A stretch of DNA of 64,000 nt from JABDBE01 sp963832245 (GTDB lineage: Bacteria > Acidobacteriota > Terriglobia > Terriglobales > Acidobacteriaceae), in the NCBI GenBank assembly GCA_963832245.1, contig CAWHTG010000004.1:1736001-1800000 (forward strand), in the 5' to 3' direction. The translations under genes were made by a program, and so were the position numbers. The notes under the pieces were generated by a model, which was not told the DNA's origin, made no database searches, and was given only the letters and a program-made list of their open reading frames with translations. Positions within the stretch are counted from its first letter, which is position 1. The number at the start of each line of letters is the position of its first letter. This document shows positions 41,554 through 52,200 of the stretch, piece by piece.

Positions 41554-42495
41554 ATGCGCAAACTTTGCTGCGTCCTCGTGGCCGTGGCCTCCCTGGCCAG
41601 CGTAAACACGACTTGGGCCCAGTCGTTGGAAGCGGAACGCTCCGCAGTTCTAATTAGTCATGACTATGACGTCATCCCCAACGTCACATACCTGACAGTT
41701 AACAATTACGACGCCAAGCTCGATGTCTATCGTCCTAATAAGGCCAAGACGCCCACGCCAGTGGTAATGCTGATCCATGGTGGGGGCTGGGTCGAAGGCA
41801 CAAAAGAAGAATCCGTTCTTTTCGCTTTGCCTTATCTGCACATGGGCTTCGCGGTCGTGAATGTGGAGTATCGGCTTGTCAAGGTTTCGCTCGCACCCGC
41901 TGCTGTGGAGGACTGCCTGTGCGCGCTGCACTGGATTGGCCGGAACGCCAAGAAGTACAACTTCGATCTCGATAAGGTCGTGGTAACAGGCGGCTCTGCT
42001 GGAGGACACCTGGCGCTGACGACCAGCATGATCCCTTCCTCTGCCGGATTTGAAAATGAATGCGCCTACGTGGACGACGAAGACTGGAAGGGCGTTTGGG
42101 CCGATCCCCGGCCGAAGGTCGCTGCCGTCGTCAACTGGTTTGGCATCACCGACGTGGCGGACATGTTGCAGGGCCCGAATCTACATTCCTACGCGGTTTC
42201 CTGGTTAGGTAGTTTGCCCGATCGCGAAGAGCTAGCCAAGAGCCTCTCGCCGCTTACCTACGTGCGCCCTGGCCTGCCTCCTATCCTTACTATCCATGGG
42301 GACGCCGACCAACTCGTGCCTTACTCGCATGCGTTGCGCCTGCACCAGGCGCTGAGTAAAGCAGGTGTGCGCAACCAGTTGTTCACCATCCTCGGCGGCG
42401 GGCACGGAGACTTCACCGCGGAGCAGCAGATCAAAGCTTTCGAGACAGTACAAGCATTTCTGGCCAGCGTGGGGATCAAGGCCGCAACGAAGTAG
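41554..42495 (+). CDS. Secreted alpha/beta-hydrolase, carboxylesterase type
   Basis: 313 residues. Signal peptide 1-22 (VNTTWAQ). Oxyanion motif HGGGW at 75-79 and nucleophile elbow GGSAGG at 146-151 (Ser148) are diagnostic of the hormone-sensitive-lipase/BD-FAE branch. The acid is likely in HGDADQLVPY (about 250) and the His in LGGGHGDF near the end. Likely an exported ester hydrolase, perhaps deacetylating plant or microbial glycans. GGAGG precedes ATG 41554. Confidence 0.9.
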   Translation: MRKLCCVLVAVASLASVNTTWAQSLEAERSAVLISHDYDVIPNVTYLTVNNYDAKLDVYRPNKAKTPTPVVMLIHGGGWVEGTKEESVLFALPYLHMGFAVVNVEYRLVKVSLAPAAVEDCLCALHWIGRNAKKYNFDLDKVVVTGGSAGGHLALTTSMIPSSAGFENECAYVDDEDWKGVWADPRPKVAAVVNWFGITDVADMLQGPNLHSYAVSWLGSLPDREELAKSLSPLTYVRPGLPPILTIHGDADQLVPYSHALRLHQALSKAGVRNQLFTILGGGHGDFTAEQQIKAFETVQAFLASVGIKAATK

Positions 42496-42649
42496 TGTGG
42501 GCGTCTGAATTGTTCGCACGATTCCCGTCTCGGTACCAATCCCAAAAGAAATGCTCGCCGCGCACTGACTTCGCGAGGCGTGTGATGTTATACAGAAACT
42601 GTCTCCCGTCGAGTCTGGACTCACCTCCATTTTGTGCAGGTGACGTCCT

Positions 42650-45600
42650 ATGCCGCGCTGTCTGTGTGTTGGCTCGCTCATCTTTTTTCTATTCACCCTT
42701 TCTGCCTCCGCGCAGGACGCCTCCACCGGCGCGATTCGCGGAACCGTCAGCGATTCCTCCGGCCGGCGCATTGTCGATGCCTCTATCGCGCTGGTCGATG
42801 ATGCTCAGGGCTTCCGCTACTTTGTCAACAGCGATTCTGAGGGACAATTTGTTTTTGAGTTGCTGCCGCCCGGGGAATATTCCGCGCGCGCCGTAGCTCC
42901 GGACATGTCGCCGCAACTCGCGCCCAACCTGCGCGTGGACGTAGGCGCGACTACCGAGATCGAATTCAAGCTGCAGGTCGGCGGAGCCAAAGAGATGGTC
43001 ACGGTTACGGGCGAGCAGCCTATGGTCGAAACCGAAACCAAGGCCGTGTCCTCGCTGATCGATAAGCGCGCCATTGAAGAATTGCCACTCGACGGCCGCC
43101 GCTTCACCGACCTCGCCCTGCTCACTCCCGGAGTGACCCAAGACCCGCGGGGCCTGACCTCGGGATCGAATGGCGATTTGGCGTTTGGCGGAATCCGCGG
43201 ATATCAATCCAGTTATCTGGTCGATGGGGCAGACAACAACAACGCTTTCTTCGCCCAGGCCCGCGGCCGCTATCGCGCGCCTTATCAGTTCTCGAACGAA
43301 GTGGTGGAAGAGTTCCGGGTCTCGTCAAACACCTACGGCGCAGAATTGGGACGCGCCGGAGGCGCGGTGATCAACGTGGTCACGAAATCCGGGTCCAACC
43401 AACTGCATGGAACCGATTTTTATTTCATTCGCGACAGCGCGTTCGGCGCAACCCAGCCATTCCTCGACTTCAAGCCACGCGCGCAGCAACAGCAATTCGG
43501 CTTCACGCTTGGTGGTCCTCTACGCCATAACCGCGTGTTTTTCTTTGGCGGACTCGATCAACACATCTTTCATGTGCCCACAGTCGTGCGCTTTCTGGAT
43601 GGAAGCTCGCAAGTAGTTCCTCAACCCGGTCAAGGTCCATTGCACGATGGCGACTACGAAGCCAGCGATCAGGCTGTGGTGTTCGCCGCTGCTGCCCGGC
43701 TGTCCACGCTGGCCGGAGAATTCCCCTCGAAGATGGTGGGCAACGCCGGCTTCTTCAAGCTGGATTTCACGCTTACCCCGCATGAGGCGCTTTCCACGCG
43801 CATCAGCACGTCCAGTTACTCCGGGTTGAATAATGTCTTCCTCGACCCATCCAGCCCGCTCACCACTAACGCGATCAGCGAAAACGGTCAGGAACAGGTA
43901 GCCACCGAAACCGCATCGGTCTCCTTGACCAGCACCTTTTCCTGGCGGCTGATCAGCCATTTGCGTGCCCAGTTCTCGCGTGATCTGCAGCAATCCAGCA
44001 CCAACACCACCGATCCTCTTACCAAAATCAGCAGCACCATCGACGGCTTCGGACGCTCGAACATTCTGCCCCGCCAGACTCGCGAACATCGCCTGCACCT
44101 GGCCGAGACCATTAGCCTGGAAGGCAAGCGGAACTCCTGGAAGCTGGGCGGCGATGCCCTACTCACGTGGATCTATAACTATTTCCCGGCACAATCAGGC
44201 GGAGAATACATCTTCGATCCCATTAAAGTGGATCCCTTCACTTTCGAACCCCAGGAAGCGGGCTTGCTGCTTACGCCCCTACGCGCATATGCCCACGATG
44301 TGCCGAAATATTACATTCAGAACTTCGGCTCGCAGTCGAGCCATCCCGACACCAACGAGTATTCCGGTTTCTTGCAGGACACGATCCGGGCCACCAACCA
44401 CCTCGCCATCAGCCTCGGCGGACGCTACGACCTGCAGACCTTCACCAAAAAAGGACTGTTAACCAATCCGCTGTGGCCGGACTCCGGCAAAATTCCTTTC
44501 AACCCGGATAATTTTGCGCCACGGGTGGGCGTAGCATACTCGTTCGGAGATGAGCGGCCCCTCGTAGTCCGGGCAGGATACGGTTGGTTCTACACTCGCA
44601 TTCCACAGATTTACACTTCCACCATCGCCACTGATAACGGATTCACCTCCACCAATCTGTTTCTCAATAACTCCAATTACTACGACCATCAGATCTTCCC
44701 GCAATACCCAAACGCCTTGGTGAATTGCCCGCTCACCGCGACTTCTTGCACGTTGCCGCCGAGCCTGGAGCAATATTCTCAGGGGGGAATTTCCGCTTTC
44801 TCGCCAAACTTTAAGACGCCCAAGGTGGAGCAGGCCAGCCTCGGACTCGAACAAGAAGTGGTTCACCGTCTGGCTGTCGGCGTTTCTTACATGTATGTGC
44901 ATGGAGTCGACCTGATCCGCGCCCGCGACGTAAACCTGCCGCCGCCGGTGAATGTTGAGTATCCCGTGTATGACAGCTCGGGCATCAACTTTCTCGGCAC
45001 TTTCTACGATGTGCAATCGTTCGCCACCTGGCAGATGACTCCCTCCTTCACCTGCCCGTTTCCTCCCTGTATCAATCCGCTGGCCCGCCCGATTCCCCAG
45101 CTTGGCGCCATCGACGTTTTCGAAAGCGCGGCGTCCAGCGTTTATAACGGGTTTACTTTCTCCATTCACCGCCAGATGACCAGCGGGCTCTACTTCCGGC
45201 TCGCTTACACCATGGCCAAAGCCATCGACGATGGGCAGGACGCGTTGGTCGCCGGACAACCCGCCGTGGTGCAGAATTCCTACAACACCGCCGCCGAGCG
45301 AGGCCCGAGCGTCACCGACCAGCGTCACCGTCTGATGTTTGCCTGGATCGCCGATCCCAAACCCTTCGGCCGCGAACAGCCTTTGATGGCCAAGGTGTTC
45401 AATGACTGGAAGCTGGCCGGAGTACTCACCTTCGGAAGTGGGAGGCCCGAAAATGTGATGGTCTCGGGAGATCCCAATCAAGATGGCAACGGCACCAATG
45501 ACCGGCTTCCCGGAGCCGGGCGCAATTCGTTTCTTGGGCCCGATTACACAACCACCGACGCGCGCCTGACTCGGCGTCTATTTGTTCACGACCGGCTCAA

Positions 45601-45826
45601 GCTGGACATGGTTGTGGAGTCCTTCAATCTGCTGAATCGAGATAACAAGCGTGTCCTGATCACGGAAGACGGCTTGCAGACCAATACGGCGTACTTCGTG
45701 AAGATCAGCAACCAGCTTGGAATCAACTACTACCCCGGACATTATCAGATTCCGAGAAACCCGCTCCAAGCCACTAACGCTTATGCGCCCAGGCAGGTCC
45801 AACTGGCGCTGAAGATGATTTTCTGA
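42650..45826 (+). CDS. Oar-like TonB-dependent outer-membrane receptor
   Basis: 1058 residues. Signal peptide (1-23, FTLSASAQD), then a carboxypeptidase-regulatory-like domain (GAIRGTVSDSSGRRIVDASIALVDD, about 28-105). A TonB plug follows (EELPLDGRRFTDLALLTPGVTQDPRG and DGADNNNAFFAQARGRYR). The long beta-barrel includes VVTKSGSNQLHGTDFYFIRDSAF and ends in the aromatic VQLALKMIF. Oar-type receptors import siderophores or glycans, or export proteins; the ligand here is unknown. Abundant in Acidobacteriota. Preceded by the esterase with a 154-bp gap. Confidence 0.94.
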   Translation: MPRCLCVGSLIFFLFTLSASAQDASTGAIRGTVSDSSGRRIVDASIALVDDAQGFRYFVNSDSEGQFVFELLPPGEYSARAVAPDMSPQLAPNLRVDVGATTEIEFKLQVGGAKEMVTVTGEQPMVETETKAVSSLIDKRAIEELPLDGRRFTDLALLTPGVTQDPRGLTSGSNGDLAFGGIRGYQSSYLVDGADNNNAFFAQARGRYRAPYQFSNEVVEEFRVSSNTYGAELGRAGGAVINVVTKSGSNQLHGTDFYFIRDSAFGATQPFLDFKPRAQQQQFGFTLGGPLRHNRVFFFGGLDQHIFHVPTVVRFLDGSSQVVPQPGQGPLHDGDYEASDQAVVFAAAARLSTLAGEFPSKMVGNAGFFKLDFTLTPHEALSTRISTSSYSGLNNVFLDPSSPLTTNAISENGQEQVATETASVSLTSTFSWRLISHLRAQFSRDLQQSSTNTTDPLTKISSTIDGFGRSNILPRQTREHRLHLAETISLEGKRNSWKLGGDALLTWIYNYFPAQSGGEYIFDPIKVDPFTFEPQEAGLLLTPLRAYAHDVPKYYIQNFGSQSSHPDTNEYSGFLQDTIRATNHLAISLGGRYDLQTFTKKGLLTNPLWPDSGKIPFNPDNFAPRVGVAYSFGDERPLVVRAGYGWFYTRIPQIYTSTIATDNGFTSTNLFLNNSNYYDHQIFPQYPNALVNCPLTATSCTLPPSLEQYSQGGISAFSPNFKTPKVEQASLGLEQEVVHRLAVGVSYMYVHGVDLIRARDVNLPPPVNVEYPVYDSSGINFLGTFYDVQSFATWQMTPSFTCPFPPCINPLARPIPQLGAIDVFESAASSVYNGFTFSIHRQMTSGLYFRLAYTMAKAIDDGQDALVAGQPAVVQNSYNTAAERGPSVTDQRHRLMFAWIADPKPFGREQPLMAKVFNDWKLAGVLTFGSGRPENVMVSGDPNQDGNGTNDRLPGAGRNSFLGPDYTTTDARLTRRLFVHDRLKLDMVVESFNLLNRDNKRVLITEDGLQTNTAYFVKISNQLGINYYPGHYQIPRNPLQATNAYAPRQVQLALKMIF

Positions 45827-46010
45827 CGCTAATCTCACTGCCGCATCGAGTGCTTAATCCTGCTGAAAATCCCCCAGGGGGCCGCGTCCCACCGCAAGGA
45901 ATGAACCGTGTCGCCTATCTACTGAAGAAGTACCCAGGCTTTGATAGGGAGCCTGATCCGTGATATAAGGACCGGGTAAGGGATTGCAGCACTCTATAGC
46001 AGAAAATGCC

Positions 46011-46397
46011 ATGATGGAGTTGGCTTTTGCAGGCAGCAAAGGCCAGGAGCTAGGAGGACTTGTGTCCGAAGCGCGGACGGGAAAACGGTTCCCCCTCGAA
46101 CTGCCAATCAAGATTCATAAGGCAGACGAGGCGGGACAAGCTAGCGGAGTGACCGGAAATCTGAGTGCCGCCGGAGTGTACATTCGGGCGGATGCGGCGC
46201 TCGAAGTGGGCTCAAACGTGGAGTTCGAGATCGTTCTGCCGCCCGAGGTCACCGGGGCCAAGGAAAACGTGACGGTGCAATGTAAGGGACGCGTGGTCCG
46301 CACCGACGAACCCGCCACCGGCGGCAGCAGTGCTAGGGCGGAGGCCCGTGGCGTGGCCTGCGTGATTGATTCGTACGATTTTGTTCGACATCCGTAA
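46011..46397 (+). CDS. PilZ-domain protein, candidate c-di-GMP binder
   Basis: About 128 residues. RTGKRFPLELPIKIHKAD carries the Rxxx[R/K]R part, and NLSAAGVYI matches the [D/N]xSxxG motif, the two c-di-GMP contacts of PilZ. The rest is the beta-barrel (VEFEIVLPPEVTG, VQCKGRVVRTDE). I chose ATG 46011 (of an ATGATG pair) over the distant TTG at 45984. It precedes the RR-like gene by 43 bp, so co-transcription is likely. Confidence 0.85.
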   Translation: MMELAFAGSKGQELGGLVSEARTGKRFPLELPIKIHKADEAGQASGVTGNLSAAGVYIRADAALEVGSNVEFEIVLPPEVTGAKENVTVQCKGRVVRTDEPATGGSSARAEARGVACVIDSYDFVRHP

Positions 46398-46439
46398 TGG
46401 TCGTCAGTTCGTCGTGACTTGTAAAGAGGTGCTGAAGCG

Positions 46440-47111
46440 ATGCTTAAATTGATTCTGGCCGACAATCAGGCAATCTTCCGCGCGGGAATCGCCAAAGTGC
46501 TGGCGGTTGAAGACGAAATGCGCATTGTGGCGCAGGCGCAAACTCAGGAACAAATGTTCATGGCGCTCGATAAGTTCCGGGCGGCTGTGCTGGTAGTCGC
46601 AGGCGGATTCCATGGCGATTTCCTCGCCGTGCTGCAAGCCGCGAACAAAGCCAAAACTCGCGTCGTCGTCTTGGCCGACACGGGCGAAAGCACGCAACGC
46701 TACATGGCTGCAGGGGCGCACGGAGTGGTCTATCGCAACGTCACTAGCGCGGCGCTCGTGGACTGTGTACGCAAGGTGGCCCGGGGCGAGACTTGGGTGC
46801 AGGACATTGCTGTCCCCAGCGAGCTTACCGAGAACGATATGGTCGGTTTGCGCGTGCGCGATCGCTTGACCGCGAAGGAATTGCGGATCGTCGCGCTGAT
46901 CGTGCAAGGCTACAAGAACAAAGAAATCGCTACCCAACTCGGAACCACCGAGCAGGTGATCAAGAATTACCTACGCAACGTGTATGACAAGATCGGAGTA
47001 TCCGACCGGCTGGAGCTGGCGCTATTCACCATTCACCACCGGATCCTGAATGAGGCCGCCGCAGCCACCGCCGCAGCCGCGCCGCAGGCGGGGCAGGCCG
47101 TGCCCTCGTAG
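46440..47111 (+). CDS. LuxR-type regulator with degenerate receiver
   Basis: 223 residues. Receiver-like N-domain (LILADNQAIFRAGIAKVLAV), but the acidic pair is D8-N9 and the phospho-acceptor position is A54 (LVVAGGFHG instead of LLLDxxMPG). The LuxR HTH is intact (LTAKELRIVALIVQGYKNKEIATQLGTTEQVIKNYLRNVYDKIG, about 142-185). An Ala-rich tail follows. Pseudo-receivers in other regulators sense by protein contact or constitutive dimerisation. ATG 46440; it sits directly after the PilZ gene, suggesting a shared pathway with c-di-GMP. Confidence 0.9.
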   Translation: MLKLILADNQAIFRAGIAKVLAVEDEMRIVAQAQTQEQMFMALDKFRAAVLVVAGGFHGDFLAVLQAANKAKTRVVVLADTGESTQRYMAAGAHGVVYRNVTSAALVDCVRKVARGETWVQDIAVPSELTENDMVGLRVRDRLTAKELRIVALIVQGYKNKEIATQLGTTEQVIKNYLRNVYDKIGVSDRLELALFTIHHRILNEAAAATAAAAPQAGQAVPS

Positions 47112-47131
47112 GATGTGCATAAGATGTGTAG

Positions 47132-47151
47132 AGCGGACACTCCTGTCCGCT
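47132..47151. repeat. Dispersed hairpin repeat
   Basis: AGCGGACA-CTCC-TGTCCGCT, 8-bp perfect stem, between convergent genes (RR end 47111, pruA end 47220). It resembles short intergenic hairpins elsewhere in the window, so it is probably a dispersed repeat that may also end transcription. Confidence 0.5.
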
Positions 47152-47219
47152 TGTCGACCCCGCGCGCCTCAGTGTATCGATAACCAAAAACCAAAGATCA
47201 ACTGCGGCGGGCAAGAGCA

Positions 47220-48815
47220 CTACTTGATTTTTTCTGCTACGGACTTTGCTTGCGTAAACAAGTATAAGTAATCCGGGCCGCCGGCTTTTGAATCAGTGCC
47301 GGACATATTGAATCCGCCGAAGGGATGCGCGCCGACCATCGCCCCGGTGCACTTGCGATTGATGTACAGGTTGCCGACGTGGAACTCGCTTTTTGCGCGA
47401 TCAATCTTGTCTTGCGAACTGGTATACACCGCGCCGGTGAGGCCGAACTCGGTGTCGTTGGCAATCTCGAGGGCGTGATCGAAGTTCTTGGACTTGATTA
47501 CCGCCAGCACCGGGCCAAAGATTTCTTCTTGCTCGAGCCTTGACTTGGGCTTGATGTCTGCGATCACAGTAGGCTGGATGAAGTAACCCTCGCCAGCGTT
47601 CTTCGCGGGACCACCACCGGTGATCAAGCGCCCGTCCTTCTTACCGTATTCAATGTATTCGAGAATCGATTTCATCGAGCCTTCGTTGATCACCGCGCCC
47701 ATGTTCGGGTTCTCGACAGGATCGCCGACGGTGATCTTTTCCACGCGAGCCTTCAGGTGATCCAGGAATTTGTCATAGATGCGCTCGTCAACAATAGCGC
47801 GGGAACAAGCCGAACATTTCTGCCCCTGAAATCCGAATGCGGCTTGGGCAACGCCCTCGACGGCGGCGTCGAACTCAGCATCGGCATCGACAATGATCGC
47901 GTCCTTGCCACCCATTTCGAGCACGGTGCGCTTGATCCAGAGCTGGCCGGGAACCTTATCCGCCGCACGCTTGTGAATGTCGAGACCAACCTCGCGCGAG
48001 CCGGTGAAAGCGATGTAACGCGTCTTGGGATGCGCAACCACGGCATTGCCGAAGCTCGCGCCCGCGCCAGGACAGAAGTTGACCACGCCGTCAGGCAGGC
48101 CGGCTTCTTCGAGCAGTTCGACAAACTTTGCCGCGATCGTCGGCGAATCGCTCGACGGTTTCAGAATCACGGTGTTACCGGCGACAACCGAAGCCATCGT
48201 CATCCCTGCCATGATCGCGCAAGGAAAATTCCACGGCGGAATCACGGCTCCGACACCCAATGGAATGTACAGCAGAGAATCGCGCTCTCCCGGCATTTGT
48301 ACATCGGGTTTTACCTTCGCCAGCCGCAGCGCTTCGCGGCTGTAGTACTCGCAGAAATCAATAGTCTCGCAAATGTCGGCGTCGGCCTCCGCCCAGTTCT
48401 TGCTCACTTCAAAAACTAGCCAGGCGCAGAACTCGAATTTGCGTTCCCGCAGCAGATCGGCAACGTGGAAGAGCAGGCTGGCACGCTCCTCGAGCGAGGT
48501 GCGGCTCCAATGCTCGAAAGCGCTAAGCGCGGCCTGCATGGCCGGTTCCACGTGCTCCTTGCCTGCCTTCTGATGCAAGCCCACAACTTGCGATGGTTTC
48601 GCCGGGTTCAGCGATTTAATCTTGTCCTGCGTCTTGACGCGCTTGCCGCCAATGATGAGTTCATACTCGCGACCAAGTTGTCCACGAACTTTCTCAATCG
48701 CGGCACGCATCCTGCGCGCATTTTCTTCTTTGTTGAAATCGGTCAACGGTTCGTTAACGAACGGACCTTGATGAAGGCGAATTTGCGGTCGTGTGGGGGC
48801 TTCAACGGTTGCCAT
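47220..48815 (-). CDS. pruA: 1-pyrroline-5-carboxylate (L-glutamate gamma-semialdehyde) dehydrogenase
   Basis: 531 residues from ATG 48815, chosen because GAGGAGC lies directly upstream. Converts glutamate semialdehyde to glutamate with NAD, the second step of proline breakdown. Aldehyde dehydrogenase signatures: IPPWNFPCAIMAGM, NTVILKPSSDSPTIAAKFVELLEEAGLP, FTGSREVGLDIHKRAA, the general-base ELGGKDA-like EMGGKDAII, and the catalytic Cys in FQGQKCSACSRAIV. The C-terminal GGFNMSGTDSKAGGPDYL matches the P5CDH branch. No proline dehydrogenase gene is next to it. Confidence 0.95.
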   Translation of the reverse strand: MATVEAPTRPQIRLHQGPFVNEPLTDFNKEENARRMRAAIEKVRGQLGREYELIIGGKRVKTQDKIKSLNPAKPSQVVGLHQKAGKEHVEPAMQAALSAFEHWSRTSLEERASLLFHVADLLRERKFEFCAWLVFEVSKNWAEADADICETIDFCEYYSREALRLAKVKPDVQMPGERDSLLYIPLGVGAVIPPWNFPCAIMAGMTMASVVAGNTVILKPSSDSPTIAAKFVELLEEAGLPDGVVNFCPGAGASFGNAVVAHPKTRYIAFTGSREVGLDIHKRAADKVPGQLWIKRTVLEMGGKDAIIVDADAEFDAAVEGVAQAAFGFQGQKCSACSRAIVDERIYDKFLDHLKARVEKITVGDPVENPNMGAVINEGSMKSILEYIEYGKKDGRLITGGGPAKNAGEGYFIQPTVIADIKPKSRLEQEEIFGPVLAVIKSKNFDHALEIANDTEFGLTGAVYTSSQDKIDRAKSEFHVGNLYINRKCTGAMVGAHPFGGFNMSGTDSKAGGPDYLYLFTQAKSVAEKIK

Positions 48816-48975
48816 AAGTGCTCCTCGAAAGGTATATGGATGCTGCGCGGAGGGGCGCGGAACCACTTATTGTAGCACTGGGTACGTTAACAAGTTCCTG
48901 CTGCGATTTGTGTCGGCAAGTATGGTCGAGCTTTGCTCGACCGGACAGCCGAGGGCGGCCGTCCCCACGCAGGCG

Positions 48976-49236
48976 CTACTGGATTTTGCGGTTGGTGAGG
49001 GCTTTCAGTTCTTCGACGATCTGCTCCAACCGCCCGCGGCGCTGCGCATGATTCTGCTGGGCTGGCAAGGTGCGTCTCGCCTGGGCATATTCTTCGTTGA
49101 GACGCTGAATGTCAATGATTTCGGCTTTCAGCAGGTGGACGCGGCTGAGGATGGCTTCTCTTCCGTTTAGCAGCATGTTACTAGCATACCCTAGTTCGCG
49201 ATGATCTGCTCGAATTGTTGTGGTGACTTTGGGCAT
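48976..49236 (-). CDS. Small helical protein, unknown
   Basis: 86 residues, or 66 if translation starts at the internal Met (MLLNGREAILSRV, 49176). The C-terminal part is a charged helix (KAEIIDIQRLNEEYAQARRTLPAQQNHAQRRGRLEQIVEELKAL), probably a coiled coil. It sits upstream of pruA on the same strand. No family recognised. Confidence 0.5.
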   Translation of the reverse strand: MPKVTTTIRADHRELGYASNMLLNGREAILSRVHLLKAEIIDIQRLNEEYAQARRTLPAQQNHAQRRGRLEQIVEELKALTNRKIQ

Positions 49237-49272
49237 CTGCAGCCTGGTTTGAGGACATGACCTTCGCCGTCA

Positions 49273-52200
49273 TTACGGCACCTTCACCGAGTCATGGCTC
49301 TCGGTAGTCCGAAAGCTCATTTTCGCGGTGCGCTCCAGCTTGTCCCAAGCGAAACGCTGGCCTTCGATGGCACGCTTCACCGTCTTGAACAGCACGACCG
49401 AGAACAACTGCCGGTAAGCGAAGCGCTGCAGCCACACCTGGCTAAGCAGCCAGCCGTCTTCGCGCGCTTCCGGTTGGCGGCGTTCGAGAGCAAACGCAAT
49501 CGCCGAAGTAATGAAATCAATAATCAGAAAAGCAGAAAAGAACAGTACGAGCCGCTGGAAGCTGGCGGGATCAGTAGAATCCGGGTGAAAATATTTTTGA
49601 ATGAAATACCAGATTGCTCCCACCCCGAACATCAGGTCGATGAATGGCGAAACCAGCGGCAGCAGGATTTGGAAGATGACAATATTGGGCAAAGCCACCC
49701 AGCCTAACGCGCCCTTGCGAGCGAATACCGCGCGATGTTTCCAGACCGACTGCAGAATCCCGAAAGACCAGCGGAAGCGTTGACGCATCAGGCCATTGGC
49801 ATTGATCGGCGCCTCGGTGTAAGCGAGAGCTAAATCTTCATACTGCACCCGATAGCCGTGGCGCAGCAGCGCCATGGTCAGATCGGCATCTTCGGCGACA
49901 GTGTCAGTATGATAGCCGCCAGCTTCGCGCACCGCAGAGGTCCTCCACGCACCGATGGCTCCCGGCACCACGCTGACAGCTCCAAGCACGTTCAATGCCC
50001 TGCGCTCGAAGTTCTGGCTGGTGATATATTCCAGGGCTTGCCAGCGGGTCCAGAGGTTCACGCGATTGCCCACTTTGGCGTTTCCCGCCACGGCGGCAAC
50101 TTTGGGATTGAGGAAATGGGGAACCAGCCGTGAAATCGCATTGCGAGCAATGACCGTGTCCGCGTCGATGCCTACAAAAATCTCCTCGTTGTGCAAATGC
50201 TGAAGTCCGAAATTGAGGGCCTCCGCCTTGCCGGAATTCGGCTTGGTCAGGATGAGGACGCGTCCGGACGCCTCTTCGTTCACAAACGCCCGGCGCGCGA
50301 CTTCGAGAGTGTTGTCGGTAGACCCGTCATCAATCACAATCACGTGCAAGCCGGGATAGTCCGAAGCCAGCGCGGCTCGCACCGTCCGCACAATAACTCT
50401 CTCTTCGTTGTAAGCAGGAATCAACACCGCGACAGCCGGTTTGTAGGATCCCACCTCAGCCGGACTGCCGAGAGGTTGCTGCCGGAAGCGGTCGAAAATC
50501 GCGAAGGCTCCGACAAATAGCAAACGTCCCGTCATGAGCAAGTCGCCAAGGAAGAAAATCCAAACGATGGCATGGGTGCTGAAGTCCCAAAGGGCGAAAC
50601 CCATCCAATCCAGGCGCGCCGCCCAGCGCTCGTTGGTGGGAATGGCGGGCATGACATCGGCCCTGGTCTTGCCTACCAATTCATGCAGCGGGATGATTTC
50701 ATCTCCCTTGGCGCGCACGCCCTGGATGATCAGGGGCAACGCACGCACCGTCTGCTGGCGGTCGCCCCCGCCATCGTGCAGCAGAATGACGCTGCCGCAC
50801 AGCCGGTCAGTAGGTGCGCAGGGAGGGATGTGAGCGAGAACATCGGCCGCGATCTGCTCGGCGTGTCGATTGGGCTTCCAGTCATTAGGATCGATCTTAT
50901 TGCCCACGCTGATGTAGCCCAGGTCCTGGACCACCTCGAGCGGACGAACCTGGTCTTCGGTATCCGGCTCTTCATCGATCGAGTAGGGCGGGCGGAAAAG
51001 AATAGTGTGGATTCCCAGGCGGCTGGCAAACAACTGCTCGGTAAGATTCAACTCTACCTTCATGTAGCTGCGCGAAATGTTGCTGATGTCGGGATGGGTA
51101 AAAGTATGATTGCCAATCTCGTGACCCTCGCGGTAGATGCGGGAAGTGACGCTGCCGAAATCCTTGGCCTCTAGCCCAATCAGAAAGAAGGTCGCGGTCG
51201 CGTTTTCTCGTTTCAACACGTCCAGGATTTTCGGGGTCCACTGCGGATCAGGGCCGTCATCGAAGGTAATGGCCACCGCTGTCGGGTTGTAGCCGTAGCG
51301 GGCTACTCGATAGGGTTCAGGCAGAGTGTCCATGGTTTCGTCGGTAATGATTCCCGACGCGGGGTCGACGGTGATCTGGCGCACTCCGTTGGCGGGGCGA
51401 TCCTCGATACGCAGGATTTCGCCCTGACCTTCCATGTCCACATCCTGGCCGGGCAGAACATCTTTTAACTTGTCCGGCGCGCCCGGCTCCCCAGGCACAT
51501 CCCAAACTCGCCATAGCGAGCGGTCTTCGGCGCCCAAACGCCAGAGAGCGAAAGTCTGAATCCCCAGACGTTGGGCCGCGCGCATCTGGTTGAGGGCCGT
51601 AACCGCATCCAGAAACCAGATGTCATGCTGGCGGTTTTGCTCGTCCATATAACTAAAGTGCGGATTACTGCTGTCGCCGTCGAAATCGATGTCTTCTTCC
51701 GAATCGCGTGCGCCTAGCCACGCTTCCTGCACTGACACGTTGGTGTCATGTATATCGGGAGGCAGTTTCCCATGCTTCGGCTTGTGTACCCAGTCATAGC
51801 CGTAGTTGCCGATGGCACAGATTAGTTTGTCGAGGGGAACCGCTTTGCTCGCGAATTTCAGATTGGCGACAAACCAATCCTGAGAAGCGACCGGCCCCGG
51901 CGTGCCCTCGGGATAGTGTTCGTCATAGTTCATGAGCACCACGCCGTCGACGCGGTTAGCTACGGCGGGATAATCGAAATCCTCATTGTGAGGGGGCACG
52001 CTCACATAAAGCTTCATGTCTTTGCCGTGGAGATCGCCGGCGAGTTCCTGCAACAACGCCATGTAGCCCGGCTGGGCTTCGGGTTCGATCTCTTCGAAAT
52101 CCACCATCAGGCCGCGGTACTTATCGGTGGCCAGAAATGCGGCCACTTGCTGGCGGAACAGCGCTCGTCCCCCTGCGCTATTCAGGAAAGATGTAATATC

